Program-made: the position numbers and the translations under genes
Notes under the pieces: generated by a model
What the model saw: the letters and a program-made list of their open reading frames with translations, nothing else
What the model was told of the DNA's origin: nothing
Databases searched by the model: none
NCBI RefSeq assembly: GCF_014203365.1
Contig: NZ_JACHIS010000001.1
Span: 806,001-870,000 of the forward strand
DNA length: 64,000 nucleotides
Source of the DNA: Actinoalloteichus hymeniacidonis
GTDB lineage: Bacteria; Actinomycetota; Actinomycetes; Mycobacteriales; Pseudonocardiaceae
Direction: 5' to 3'
Shown: positions 42,560 to 51,225 of the stretch, in pieces
Numbering within the stretch: the first letter of the stretch is position 1
Layout of the letters: the number at the start of each line of letters is the position of its first letter

Positions 42560-44023
42560 ATGAGTGCCGAGAGGTTGCAGAAGCGCGCCGGGATCGACTT
42601 CGCGGTAGCGGACCTGTCACTTGCCGATTTCGGTCGTCGGGAGATCCGACTCGCCGAACATGAGATGCCTGGTCTGATGGCGTTGCGCCGCGAGTACGCC
42701 GAGGTTTATCCGTTGAAGGGGGCCCGGATCTCGGGCTCACTGCACATGACCGTTCAGACCGCCGTGTTGATCGAGACCCTCGTTTCGCTGGGGGCGGAGG
42801 TCCGTTGGGCTTCCTGCAACATCTTCTCCACGCAGGATCACGCCGCCGCCGCGATCGTCGTCGGGCCGCACGGCACGGAGGAGGAGCCCGCCGGGGTGCC
42901 GGTCTTCGCCTGGAAGGGCGAGTCGCTGGCCGAGTACTGGTGGTGCACCGAGCAGATGCTCACCTGGCCGGACGGCAAGCACGCCAACATGGTTCTCGAC
43001 GACGGCGGCGACGCCACCATGTTGCTGCACAAGGGAACGCAGTACGAGCGGGCCGGTGTCGTGCCGCCCGCCGATGAGTCCGACAGCGACGAGTTCAAGG
43101 TGTTCCTCGATCTGCTGCGTGCCTCGCTGGCCGCGGACTCGGGGAAGTGGACCAAGGCGGGCGAGGCCGTTCTCGGCGTCACCGAGGAGACCACGACCGG
43201 TGTGCTGCGGCTGTACCAGTTGGCCGCGCAGGGCGAACTGCTCTTCCCCGCGATCAACGTCAACGACGCCGTCACCAAGTCGAAGTTCGACAACCGCTAC
43301 GGCATCCGCCACTCGCTGATCGACGGCATCAACCGGGGCACCGACGTGCTCATCGGTGGCAAGGTCGCCGTGATCTGTGGTTACGGCGATGTCGGCAAGG
43401 GTGCCGCCGAGTCGTTGCGGGGCCAGGGCGCCCGCGTCGTGGTCACCGAGATCGACCCGATCTGCGCGCTGCAGGCCGCCATGGACGGCTACCAGGTGAG
43501 CACGCTGGCCAACATCATCGACCAGGCCGACATCGTCATCACCACGACCGGCAACAAGGACGTGGTGACGGTCGAGGACATGGCCCGAATGAAGCACCAG
43601 GCGATCCTGGGCAACATCGGCCACTTCGACAACGAGCTCGACATGGCCGGGCTGGCCCGTTACCCCGGTGTGCACCGCATCGAGATCAAGCCGCAGGTGG
43701 ACGAGTGGGTGTTCCCGGACGGGCACTCGATCATCGTGCTGTCCGAGGGCAGGCTGCTGAACCTGGGTAACGCCACGGGACATCCCTCCTTCGTCATGTC
43801 GAACTCCTTCTCCAACCAGGTGATCGCCCAAATCGAGCTGTTCACCAAGAACAAGGAGTACGACCGCGAGGTCTTCCGGCTGCCCAAGAAGCTCGACGAG
43901 AAGGTGGCGCTCATCCACCTGGAGGCGCTCGGCGGTGAGCTGACCCGGCTGACCAAGGAACAGGCCGAGTACATCGACGTGGACGTCGACGGTCCGTTCA
44001 AGGCCGATCACTACCGTTACTGA
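42560..44023 (+). CDS. ahcY: Adenosylhomocysteinase (S-adenosyl-L-homocysteine hydrolase)
   Basis: NAD-dependent cytosolic enzyme that splits S-adenosylhomocysteine into adenosine and homocysteine, relieving product inhibition of methyltransferases. It has 487 residues including the roughly 40-residue insertion of the bacterial long form ([25 protein letters not shown] region). Signatures [15 protein letters not shown], the NAD-binding [25 protein letters not shown], and the C-terminal KADHYRY tail are intact. GAGGAG seven bases before the ATG at 42560 fixes the start. The gene order ahcY-tmk-mtrA-mtrB-lpqB is the same as in mycobacteria. Confidence 0.97.
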   Translation: MSAERLQKRAGIDFAVADLSLADFGRREIRLAEHEMPGLMALRREYAEVYPLKGARISGSLHMTVQTAVLIETLVSLGAEVRWASCNIFSTQDHAAAAIVVGPHGTEEEPAGVPVFAWKGESLAEYWWCTEQMLTWPDGKHANMVLDDGGDATMLLHKGTQYERAGVVPPADESDSDEFKVFLDLLRASLAADSGKWTKAGEAVLGVTEETTTGVLRLYQLAAQGELLFPAINVNDAVTKSKFDNRYGIRHSLIDGINRGTDVLIGGKVAVICGYGDVGKGAAESLRGQGARVVVTEIDPICALQAAMDGYQVSTLANIIDQADIVITTTGNKDVVTVEDMARMKHQAILGNIGHFDNELDMAGLARYPGVHRIEIKPQVDEWVFPDGHSIIVLSEGRLLNLGNATGHPSFVMSNSFSNQVIAQIELFTKNKEYDREVFRLPKKLDEKVALIHLEALGGELTRLTKEQAEYIDVDVDGPFKADHYRY

Positions 44024-44095
44024 TTCCGCGCTGGTGGCATGCGGTGGGTGTCACGCTCCAACAGGGGCGTGCGCCGGCCGATGAGGCCCGCCGGC

Positions 44096-44101
44096 TACGG
44101 T
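44096..44101 (+). promoter_or_regulatory. Candidate -10 element for leaderless tmk
   Basis: TACGGT ends seven bases before the GTG at 44109. Confidence 0.5.
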
Positions 44102-44108
44102 GACCGCC

Positions 44109-44750
44109 GTGAGTCGCTTGATCGTGATCGAGGGCATCGACGGCGCCGGGAAACGGACCCTGGCCGACCGATTGCGCACCGGGCTTGCCGCTCGGGGCGC
44201 ATCGGTCGGCATGGGCGCATTCCCGCGCTATGACCAGGACGTACACGCTGATCTCGTCCGGGACGGGTTGCACGGCAAACTGGGCCCACTGGGCGACTCG
44301 GTCTACGGAATGGCGGTCCTCTACGCCCTGGATCGCCGGGCGGGGGCCGTGGAGTTGCGTGCGGCGCTGCGGGCCAACGACGTGGTCCTCATCGACCGGT
44401 ATATCGCCTCGAACGCCGCCTATGGCTCGGCGCGACTGCACGAGCCGGTCGACGGCGAGTTCGTGACCTGGGTGCACGATCTGGAGGTCGATCGATTCGG
44501 CCTGCCAAGACCCGACCTACAGGTACTGCTCTCGGTACCGACCGAGACGGCCGCAGCCCGTGCCGTCCATCGTGAGAACACCGAGGCCGACCGGCAGCGG
44601 GATCTCTTCGAATCCGATGGCGGTCTCCAGGACCGCTGCGCCGCGCGCTATGCGGAGTTGGCCGCCGCATCGTGGCTGTCGCCCTGGGTTTCGCTCGACG
44701 GCGCGCTGCCGGTGGACGTGGACGGGCTGGTGGATGTCGTACTCAGCTGA
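44109..44750 (+). CDS. tmk: dTMP kinase
   Basis: Phosphorylates dTMP to dTDP with ATP. It has 213 residues, like M. tuberculosis Tmk. The P-loop is IEGIDGAGKRTL near residues 6-17; the dTMP-binding DRYIASNAAYGSARLHE holds the DR(Y/H) motif; a lid-like ENTEADRQRDLFE follows. The dTDP made here also feeds dTDP-rhamnose synthesis. GTG 44109 is chosen since it gives SRLIVIEGIDGAG directly and lies seven bases after TACGGT; a GTG at 44100 is inside that hexamer. Its end overlaps the next gene by 17 bases. Confidence 0.94.
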   Translation: MSRLIVIEGIDGAGKRTLADRLRTGLAARGASVGMGAFPRYDQDVHADLVRDGLHGKLGPLGDSVYGMAVLYALDRRAGAVELRAALRANDVVLIDRYIASNAAYGSARLHEPVDGEFVTWVHDLEVDRFGLPRPDLQVLLSVPTETAAARAVHRENTEADRQRDLFESDGGLQDRCAARYAELAAASWLSPWVSLDGALPVDVDGLVDVVLS

Positions 44751-45210
44751 GCAGGACCCGATCGAACTGGTGCGCGGACTGCTGGCCGAGGTGGCCGAGC
44801 AGACCGGCTTCCCGTTGGCCTCGTGGGCCCACGAGGAGCACGGGGTCCATGTCATGATCGACGTCGAGGCCCCGAACGAGGAGGCGACGAGCCTCGGGAT
44901 GTGGGTGCTCGGTGCGATCGTCCTCGTCTTCCTCGACATCGAGCAGCCGGTGGAGTTCGACCTGCGCTCGACGGAGGAACAGGCGCGCTTCGTCGGGCTG
45001 CTGACCGCGGTGGTGCTGGGCACCGTCGAGCTGGAGGAGACCGTCGAACGTTCGGCGGTCCGGCCGAACTCGATTCGCTGGCCCGGTGGCTCGGCGGAGT
45101 TGGTGGGCGACCGACCGGTCATCTCCCGGCAACTGTTGCCGCGATTCCTGTTGCGCCGGGCGGAACCCGAGCAGCGGGTCCGGAAGCTGGCCCCCTGGTC
45201 ACCCGCCTGA
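44734..45210 (+). CDS. Conserved hypothetical protein between tmk and mtrA
   Basis: A 158-residue soluble acidic protein without a recognised family. It has DPIELVRGLLAEVAEQTG, a strand-rich middle (WAHEEHGVHVMIDVEA, MWVLGAIVLVFLDIEQPVEFDLRS) and a basic C-terminus (RFLLRRAEPEQRVRK). The ATG lies inside the end of tmk, so translation depends on tmk. The hydrophobic run at about 60-73 is probably a buried strand rather than a membrane helix. Overlap with tmk and proximity to mtrAB suggest a conserved local role, not identified. Confidence 0.65.
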   Translation: MSYSAEQDPIELVRGLLAEVAEQTGFPLASWAHEEHGVHVMIDVEAPNEEATSLGMWVLGAIVLVFLDIEQPVEFDLRSTEEQARFVGLLTAVVLGTVELEETVERSAVRPNSIRWPGGSAELVGDRPVISRQLLPRFLLRRAEPEQRVRKLAPWSPA

Positions 45211-45329
45211 TCTGTCCGGATTCGGCCGGTTCGCCCGTCCTCCGACCAGCGGTGTACTCCGGGTAGGTAGATCAAGTCGAGACATGTGAGTCGGTAACAT
45301 TCTGGTGCCCGCTTGCGGTGTAGATCATG

Positions 45330-45357
45330 GTGACACCGATGGGTGACCAAGGTCACC
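45330..45357 (+). promoter_or_regulatory. GTGAC repeats upstream of mtrA, candidate MtrA site
   Basis: GTGAC at 45330-45334 and 45343-45347 are direct repeats 13 bases apart. The second is part of an inverted repeat GGTGACC-AA-GGTCACC (45342-45357). Mycobacterial MtrA binds sites built from repeated GTCAC units, so autoregulation is plausible; the assignment is inference. Confidence 0.45.
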
Positions 45358-45485
45358 TCAAGTGAGTGTGGGGGGCACGCGTGGATAAAGATCAACGGGT
45401 CGGGGGACGACGATTCGGAAACGCTGAGGCCGCTGCGCAGCGGGTGCTGCGGGGCAGGTCAGGCTCCAGTGCGACGATATGGGGC

Positions 45486-46163
45486 ATGAAGTCGCGTGTA
45501 TTGGTGGTGGACGACGACCCGGCGTTGGCGGAGATGCTCACCATCGTCCTTCGGGGTGAGGGCTTCGAGACCGCGGTCGTGGGGGACGGGGCACGCGCAA
45601 TGCCCGCCATGCGCGAGTTGAAGCCCGACCTCGTTCTGCTGGACTTGATGCTGCCGGGGATGAACGGCATCGATGTCTGCAAGGCGATCCGCTCGGAGTC
45701 GGGTGTCCCGATCGTGATGCTCACCGCGAAGACCGACACGGTCGACGTGGTGCTGGGCCTCGAATCGGGTGCCGACGACTACGTCGTCAAACCGTTCAAA
45801 CCGAAAGAGCTGGTGGCACGGATCCGGGCGCGCCTGCGCCGGACCGAGGCCGAGCCTGCCGAGACACTGGGCATCGGCGATCTGACCATCGACGTGCCAG
45901 GGCACGAGGTGACCAGGGAGGGCAGGCCGATCCAGCTGACTCCGCTGGAGTTCGATCTGCTGGTCGCGCTGGCCCGCAAGCCCCGACAGGTGTTCACCAG
46001 AGAGGTACTGCTCGAGCAGGTGTGGGGTTATCGCCACGCCGCCGACACCCGGCTGGTGAACGTCCACGTGCAGCGGTTGCGTTCGAAGGTCGAGCGGGAC
46101 CCGGAGCACCCGGAGGTCGTGCTCACGGTGCGTGGCGTCGGGTACAAGGCCGGTCCGCCGTGA
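45486..46163 (+). CDS. mtrA: Two-component response regulator MtrA
   Basis: OmpR/PhoB-type DNA-binding response regulator controlling cell-wall hydrolases, replication and division genes in actinobacteria. It has 225 residues. The receiver domain has the acidic pair Asp9/Asp10, phospho-acceptor Asp53 in VLLDLMLPGMNG and Lys in YVVKPFKPKELVAR. The winged-helix domain has LTPLEFDLLVALARKPRQVFTREVLLEQVWGYRH (in two parts: LTPLEFDLLVALARKP and VFTREVLLEQVWGYRH), as in M. tuberculosis MtrA. The ATG at 45486 gives the normal N-terminus; the 40 upstream codons are not family-like. The kinase gene follows only after 340 bases, further than usual. Confidence 0.96.
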   Translation: MKSRVLVVDDDPALAEMLTIVLRGEGFETAVVGDGARAMPAMRELKPDLVLLDLMLPGMNGIDVCKAIRSESGVPIVMLTAKTDTVDVVLGLESGADDYVVKPFKPKELVARIRARLRRTEAEPAETLGIGDLTIDVPGHEVTREGRPIQLTPLEFDLLVALARKPRQVFTREVLLEQVWGYRHAADTRLVNVHVQRLRSKVERDPEHPEVVLTVRGVGYKAGPP

Positions 46164-46503
46164 CCTGAGCCAACTCGTCGGGGCCTGCTCGACGTGATCG
46201 CGTGCGGGTTCGCCGGATCCGCGACGAGGGGTTCGCGCCCGTCGTCGATCCGGTCCGTGCGCGGTGACTCCGGCCTCGACTCGGCCACCGGCAGCGCCTC
46301 TCTTCGGTGAGCGCTGTCGGCGCATCGTGCCGTCCGGTGGGCCGCTGCTGCGGTGATTTTCCACTCGATCGAGTGGAAAACAGGCGTGGACGGGCTGCTG
46401 AGGACGGCACGGTCTGATTACAGGCTTCCGCCTGCGCTGGGCACTCTGGTAAAGCCTGCGGTGGCAGTGGGCCAGGGATGAGAAGAGCAGAGGCGGGCTA
46501 GCG
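46164..46503. other. Long mtrA-mtrB spacer without a gene
   Basis: 340 bases between two genes that are normally close together. No credible coding frame on either strand. It contains a perfect 24-base palindrome (listed separately) and an AT-richer run around 46420-46460. It may contain a separate mtrB promoter or a processed or attenuated segment of the mtrAB message. Confidence 0.45.
46357..46380. promoter_or_regulatory. Perfect 24-bp palindrome in the mtrA-mtrB spacer
   Basis: TTTTCCACTCGA followed immediately by its reverse complement, with no loop. The lack of a loop and the AT-rich ends fit a dimeric repressor operator better than a terminator, although as RNA it could fold with a four-base loop and end in AAAA. 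Confidence 0.6.
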
Positions 46504-48375
46504 GTGGGCGTCGGTACTGCGCGAGGGACTGCGGCGGGCCGCGCCATGGTTCGGTGGTTCCTGCGGACCCGACGGCTGGCTAGAAGACGGTTCGCCGCCT
46601 TCGCCACGCTGTGGCGGCGCTCCTTGCAACTACGCGTGGTGATCAGCACCCTGGCGTTGTCCTCGGCGGTGGTGTTCGTCCTCGGGATGGTCCTGCAGGC
46701 CGAGATCACCAACCGGCTGTTGGAGGGCAAGCGCACCGCAGTACAGACCCAGGCGTACTCGAGCCGGGACACCGTCGAGCGGTTGCTGGTCAACGTCAAC
46801 CCCAACCGCGATGACTTCGAGGTCTCGCTCAGCAGCACGCTCAACGACCTGAGCAGCAGCGACTCCACCGAGGACTCCACCCGGCCGCGAGCGGGTGTGT
46901 TCGAACCCGTCATCATCGACGGCCACGGCCCCGCCCGCTGGGAGGACGACCAGATCGCGGTCGGCCGATACGAGGATGTCCCCCAGGAACTGCGCACCCA
47001 GGTCGAGGACGGCGCACTCAGCTACCAGATCACCACCGTGGTGCGGGAGCACCAGGCGGTCCGGATGCTGGTCATCGGCATCCCGGTGCAGACCACGAAC
47101 CGCTACGTCCAGCTCTATCAGCTCTATCCGCTGACCAACGAGGAGCAGACGATCGGGGTGGTGCAGAGCACCCTCATCCTCGGCGGACTCGCCATCGTGT
47201 TGCTGCTGGCCGGGGTGACGAACCTCGTCACCAGACAGGTGGTCCGGCCGGTGCGGCAGGCCGCCGTGGTCGCGGAGCGCTTCGCCGAGGGCGATCTGGA
47301 CGACCGGATGCGGGTGGTCGGCGAGGACGAGGTTGCCAGGCTCGCCGAGTCCTTCAACGAGATGGCCGCGAGTCTGCAGGACCAGATCCACCGGCTGGAG
47401 GAGTTCGGCACCCTGCAACGCCGATTCACCTCCGACGTCTCCCACGAGCTGCGGACGCCGCTGACCACGGTGCGGATGGCGGCCGACGTGCTGCACGCCT
47501 CACGGGACCAGTTCCCGATGGGCTTGGCCCGCTCGACCGAATTGCTGGTCAACGAGCTGGACCGGTTCGAATCGCTGCTCGGCGATCTGCTGGAGATCAG
47601 CAGACACGATGCGGGCGTGGTGGACATCAGCGCCGAGACGGTCGACCTTCGATCCTCGGTCGAGAACGCGCTGGAAGCCGTTCGCGGCCTGTCGACCAAT
47701 GTCGGCGCCTCCATCGAGGTCAACCTGCCCCCGCATCCGGTGCTGACCGAGATCGACTCACGTCGCATCGAACGGGTACTGCGGAACCTGCTGGCCAACG
47801 CCGTGGATCACTGCGAGGGCAACCCGGTCGTGGTGACGCTGGCCGCGGACCGCAATGCCGCCGCGATCACCGTGCTGGACCGGGGCGTCGGACTGCGGCC
47901 CGGCGAGGAGGAATTGGTGTTCAACCGCTTCTGGCGGGCCGATCCCTCCCGGAACCGACGTACCGGCGGCACCGGCCTCGGGCTGGCCATCAGCCTGGAG
48001 GACGCCAGGCTGCACGGCGGGATGTTGGATGCCTGGGGCGAGGTCGGGGTCGGTGCCTGCTTCCGGTTGACCCTGCCGCGCCGCATCGGCGAAGAGGTCA
48101 ACGGCAGTCCGCTGCCGCTGCCACCGATCGTCGAGGGGCGTTCTATCGCCACCGAGGTCGAGCAGACGCCGCCGGAAAGCACCGTTGGGGACTCGGTCGC
48201 GGACGCCCTACGCTGGCAGGCGGCCGATGAGGAGACCGAATCGTCCGCGCAGCCCCCGGCCGATCCACTGCATTCGGCGCCGACACCTCCGGACGAGCCC
48301 GATCGACAACGGGAGGCCGACGGATGGGACGACGGCCGCACCACGGCACTCGGCGAGGGGGATTCGAGATCATGA
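46504..48375 (+). CDS. mtrB: Sensor histidine kinase MtrB
   Basis: Membrane kinase for MtrA. Of 623 residues (longer than M. tuberculosis MtrB, about 567): cytosolic Arg-rich start, membrane helix about 42-63, extracellular sensor to about 220, second helix about 220-240, HAMP linker (RQVVRPVRQAAVVAERFAEGDL), HisKA with phospho-acceptor His314 in SDVSHELRTPLTT, and ATPase motifs NLLANAVDHCEG, LDRGVGL and GGTGLGLAIS. The last 60 residues are a Pro/Glu/Asp-rich extension. GTG 46504 is used; an ATG at 46546 is possible. The stop overlaps the lpqB ATG (ATGA). Confidence 0.95.
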   Translation: MGVGTARGTAAGRAMVRWFLRTRRLARRRFAAFATLWRRSLQLRVVISTLALSSAVVFVLGMVLQAEITNRLLEGKRTAVQTQAYSSRDTVERLLVNVNPNRDDFEVSLSSTLNDLSSSDSTEDSTRPRAGVFEPVIIDGHGPARWEDDQIAVGRYEDVPQELRTQVEDGALSYQITTVVREHQAVRMLVIGIPVQTTNRYVQLYQLYPLTNEEQTIGVVQSTLILGGLAIVLLLAGVTNLVTRQVVRPVRQAAVVAERFAEGDLDDRMRVVGEDEVARLAESFNEMAASLQDQIHRLEEFGTLQRRFTSDVSHELRTPLTTVRMAADVLHASRDQFPMGLARSTELLVNELDRFESLLGDLLEISRHDAGVVDISAETVDLRSSVENALEAVRGLSTNVGASIEVNLPPHPVLTEIDSRRIERVLRNLLANAVDHCEGNPVVVTLAADRNAAAITVLDRGVGLRPGEEELVFNRFWRADPSRNRRTGGTGLGLAISLEDARLHGGMLDAWGEVGVGACFRLTLPRRIGEEVNGSPLPLPPIVEGRSIATEVEQTPPESTVGDSVADALRWQAADEETESSAQPPADPLHSAPTPPDEPDRQREADGWDDGRTTALGEGDSRS

Positions 48376-50153
48376 AGCGGATGACCGGCGGGAACCGACT
48401 CGTCGTGCTGCTGATCGCTGCGTCGATGTTCGCCGTCGCAGGCTGCGCGGCCATCCCGGACTCCTCGACGCCGATCAAGCTCGAACAGGTCGTCGAGGGC
48501 GGCCGTGCCTCCACTCCCGAGCCGCCCGACAGCCAACTCAGCGCCGTCGAACTGGCCAGGAGCTTCCTCGCCGACAGCGTCGACCCCGACGACGACCACC
48601 GGGCCGCGCGCATGCACCTCACCGCCGAGGCCGCCGATTCCTGGAACGACGACGTGAGCGTCAGTCTCTTGGCGAGCAACTACAACGCGATCGATGCCCC
48701 AGACCAGGCAGTAGCACCGGAGGAGGGGACGGCGGTCGTCGAGGTGTCCGGCTGGGAGGTCGGAATCCTCAACGAGTTCAGCGCCTTCGAGCCGCGCCGC
48801 GAACGCAAGGAGTTCCTGCTGCCGATGCGGTGGACCGACGACGGCTGGCGGATCACCGATCCCCCGCCCGGCGTGGTGATCCCCTTGACTGATTTCCGTG
48901 ATCACTACCAGCCGGTCCAGCTCTACTTCTTCGCCTTCGACCGGCCGGGGCTGGTGCCGGAACGCCGCTATCTCCCGCCCGCGACGAACAGCAGCCAGCC
49001 GGGGCAGATCGTCGAGTTGCTCAAGAAGGGACCGTCGCCCGCCTTGCAGGGCGCGGTACACGAGGTGCTGCCTGCGGGCGTCAATATCCGGCATGCGGTG
49101 GCGGAGAACGAGGAAGGTGCGATCGAGATCGATCTCACGAGCCTCGGCGAGTCGCCCTATGAGGAACGACGACAGATGGTGGCGGGGTTGGTGTTCTCCC
49201 TCCAGTCGTTGCGGCCCACCCCGGTTCGGGTCCTTGTCGAGGGCGTGGACGTGCTGCCGGAGCGGTCGGAGTGGCATCGCGAGGACTTCAACGATCTGCG
49301 CAGAGCGACCGTGCCGGATCACGATCTGCCCGGGCTGGTCGTTCGGGACGGCCAGGTGCAGACCTTGGTGGCGGTGGGCGAGGAGCCGGTCCCCGGTCCG
49401 GCGGGCGATGGTGCCTATCTGGCCCGCAGCGCCAGCCAGTCGGTGACCGGGTCCAACCTCGCCGTGGTCGGCGACGACGGCATGGGTGGTCGCAAGCTGT
49501 GGGCGGGCGAGTACGGCGCCGAGCTGAACCCGGTGCCGATCGAGGCGAGTTCGCTGACCAGGCCGACGTGGCGGGCCGGTGATTCCGAACTATGGACCGT
49601 GGCCGACGGCCGGACGGTGTTGCAGGTCGTGGGCACCGGCGAGGGCGGCTGGCAGGCCCATGAGGTCGCGGCAGGCGAACTTCGGGAATACGGCGAGATC
49701 AGCGCGCTGCGCTTCGCCTTCGACGGCATGCGGGTGGTCGCCGTGGCAGGCGGGAAGCTTCTGGTCGGCGCGATCGTCAATTCGGGCGGCAAGCCGAGGA
49801 TCGGCAATCTGCGAGAACTCCTGCTGCCGGGCAATCCACAGGCTCAGGGCCCGTCGGTCACGGCGGTGAGCTGGAACAGCCCGTCGACCGAGTCGTTGGA
49901 GGGCGATCTGCTGGTGGTCGCCACCGAGAACCCGGAGGCCCCGGTGGTGCGCTTGCAGGAGGACGGGCTGGACGGCCGGACCTATCAGGCGACGAACCTG
50001 AACCCGCCGATCACCGAGATCACCGCGTTCCCCGGGCGGGACGTCATCGTGGCCGACGAGAACGGCCTGTGGACCACCTCCGACCTGAACGGATATTGGA
50101 AGCAGCTGCTTCGGGTCTCCGGCGCCAGCGTGGTGCCCTCGTATCCGGGCTGA
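48372..50153 (+). CDS. lpqB: Lipoprotein LpqB, MtrAB-associated
   Basis: Extracytoplasmic lipoprotein that interacts with the MtrB sensor and modulates MtrA signalling in mycobacteria. It has 593 residues. The signal peptide ends in the lipobox VAG-C with Cys25 (AVAGCAAIPDSSTP). A GerMN domain lies around residues 200-310 (PGQIVEL and QMVAGLVFSLQSL regions), followed by a beta-propeller-like LpqB domain to the end. The ATG overlaps the mtrB stop, so both are co-translated, and a GAGGGGG run lies about ten bases before it. Full length and intact. Confidence 0.95.
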   Translation: MKRMTGGNRLVVLLIAASMFAVAGCAAIPDSSTPIKLEQVVEGGRASTPEPPDSQLSAVELARSFLADSVDPDDDHRAARMHLTAEAADSWNDDVSVSLLASNYNAIDAPDQAVAPEEGTAVVEVSGWEVGILNEFSAFEPRRERKEFLLPMRWTDDGWRITDPPPGVVIPLTDFRDHYQPVQLYFFAFDRPGLVPERRYLPPATNSSQPGQIVELLKKGPSPALQGAVHEVLPAGVNIRHAVAENEEGAIEIDLTSLGESPYEERRQMVAGLVFSLQSLRPTPVRVLVEGVDVLPERSEWHREDFNDLRRATVPDHDLPGLVVRDGQVQTLVAVGEEPVPGPAGDGAYLARSASQSVTGSNLAVVGDDGMGGRKLWAGEYGAELNPVPIEASSLTRPTWRAGDSELWTVADGRTVLQVVGTGEGGWQAHEVAAGELREYGEISALRFAFDGMRVVAVAGGKLLVGAIVNSGGKPRIGNLRELLLPGNPQAQGPSVTAVSWNSPSTESLEGDLLVVATENPEAPVVRLQEDGLDGRTYQATNLNPPITEITAFPGRDVIVADENGLWTTSDLNGYWKQLLRVSGASVVPSYPG

Positions 50154-50222
50154 GGCCGAGTCGCCGTTCGCTCTCCCCGCGCCCGCCGGGCCGAGTATCG
50201 GCGCAGGCTGCACGTGATCAAG

Positions 50223-50239
50223 GCGCCCCGGTGGGGTGC
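50223..50239 (+). terminator. Short hairpin after lpqB
   Basis: GCGCCCC / GGGGTGC stem of seven pairs including one G-T, loop GGT, about 70 bases after the lpqB stop. Weak compared with other terminators here. Confidence 0.35.
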
Positions 50240-50368
50240 TCAAGGCCCCTCGGTCGGGTGATTGGCGGGCGGATCGGTATCGCGTTGGACCCCGCATCGG
50301 TAGGAACGGACGCCGTGCGGCAGGCGAAGGCTGCCGCGAGACGTGTTGTGAACTTCTGAGGATGGGCG

Positions 50369-51187
50369 ATGTCTGCGCCGACACTGAATCATCAGATCAC
50401 CGGATACGACGCCAGGCAGGCGTACGGCATGGCCAAAGCGGCCGAACTGGCCTACGAGGACCCGAGTCGGATCGAGAGCACCGCCGCCGAGTGGGGCTTC
50501 GACCGAATTAGGCATCACCACTCGACGTTTGCACCGCCGTTCGCGCTCAGCGACACCCAGGCCTACACCATGGCGAACTCGACGATGATCGTGACGACGT
50601 TCCGGGGCACCGAGCCGGTCGAGTTGCGCGATTGGCTGTCGGATGCGACCACTCCGCCCTGGCGGGGACCGGGCAACACCGGTTTCGTCCACTATGGCTT
50701 CGCGGAGGCATTGCGCGCGGTGTTCCCGGCAGTGCGTTCGGCCATCGACGAACTGCGCGACGCCGAGCAGACGGTGTGGTTCACCGGGCACAGCCTCGGC
50801 GGCGCACTGGCCATGTTGGCCGCGGCCTGGCTGGAGTTCGAGAACCCACGGCTCGCGGCGGACGGCGTGTACACCTTCGGTCAGCCCCGTACCTGTGACC
50901 GCACGCTGGCCGATGCCTACGACCGGGCGTTGGCCGGACGTACCTTCCGGGTGGTCAACAACAACGACATCGTCGCCCGGGTTCCACCGGAGCCGGTGTT
51001 CCATCACGTTGCGGCCCCGAGGTACCTCGACTCTGCGGGACGCGTCCACGAGTCCATGCCCTTGGTGCCGGGCCTACTCGATCGGGGCCGCGGACTGACC
51101 TCGGACCTCTTCGCCCCGGCCAGCGATGGAATACGGGATCACCTGATCAAGGCGTACGTGGCCGCCTTGGAGAAGAACCGCCCGTGA
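50369..51187 (+). CDS. Class 3 lipase family protein
   Basis: Alpha/beta-hydrolase of the fungal-type lipase_3 family, 272 residues. The nucleophile elbow is FTGHSLGGALAM with Ser142; the downstream TFGQPRTCD and VNNNDIVARVPPE carry the expected Asp region, and the VFHHVAAPRYLD segment is where the catalytic His lies. No signal peptide or membrane helix is seen, so it is probably cytosolic or exported by another route. GAGGATGGG precedes the ATG. It converges on an SGNH hydrolase gene. In M. tuberculosis a different gene follows lpqB, so this is an accessory element. Confidence 0.88.
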   Translation: MSAPTLNHQITGYDARQAYGMAKAAELAYEDPSRIESTAAEWGFDRIRHHHSTFAPPFALSDTQAYTMANSTMIVTTFRGTEPVELRDWLSDATTPPWRGPGNTGFVHYGFAEALRAVFPAVRSAIDELRDAEQTVWFTGHSLGGALAMLAAAWLEFENPRLAADGVYTFGQPRTCDRTLADAYDRALAGRTFRVVNNNDIVARVPPEPVFHHVAAPRYLDSAGRVHESMPLVPGLLDRGRGLTSDLFAPASDGIRDHLIKAYVAALEKNRP

Positions 51188-51225
51188 CGGCGGCTCCTCC
51201 CGCACCCGGCGCCGGACTCCGAGGT

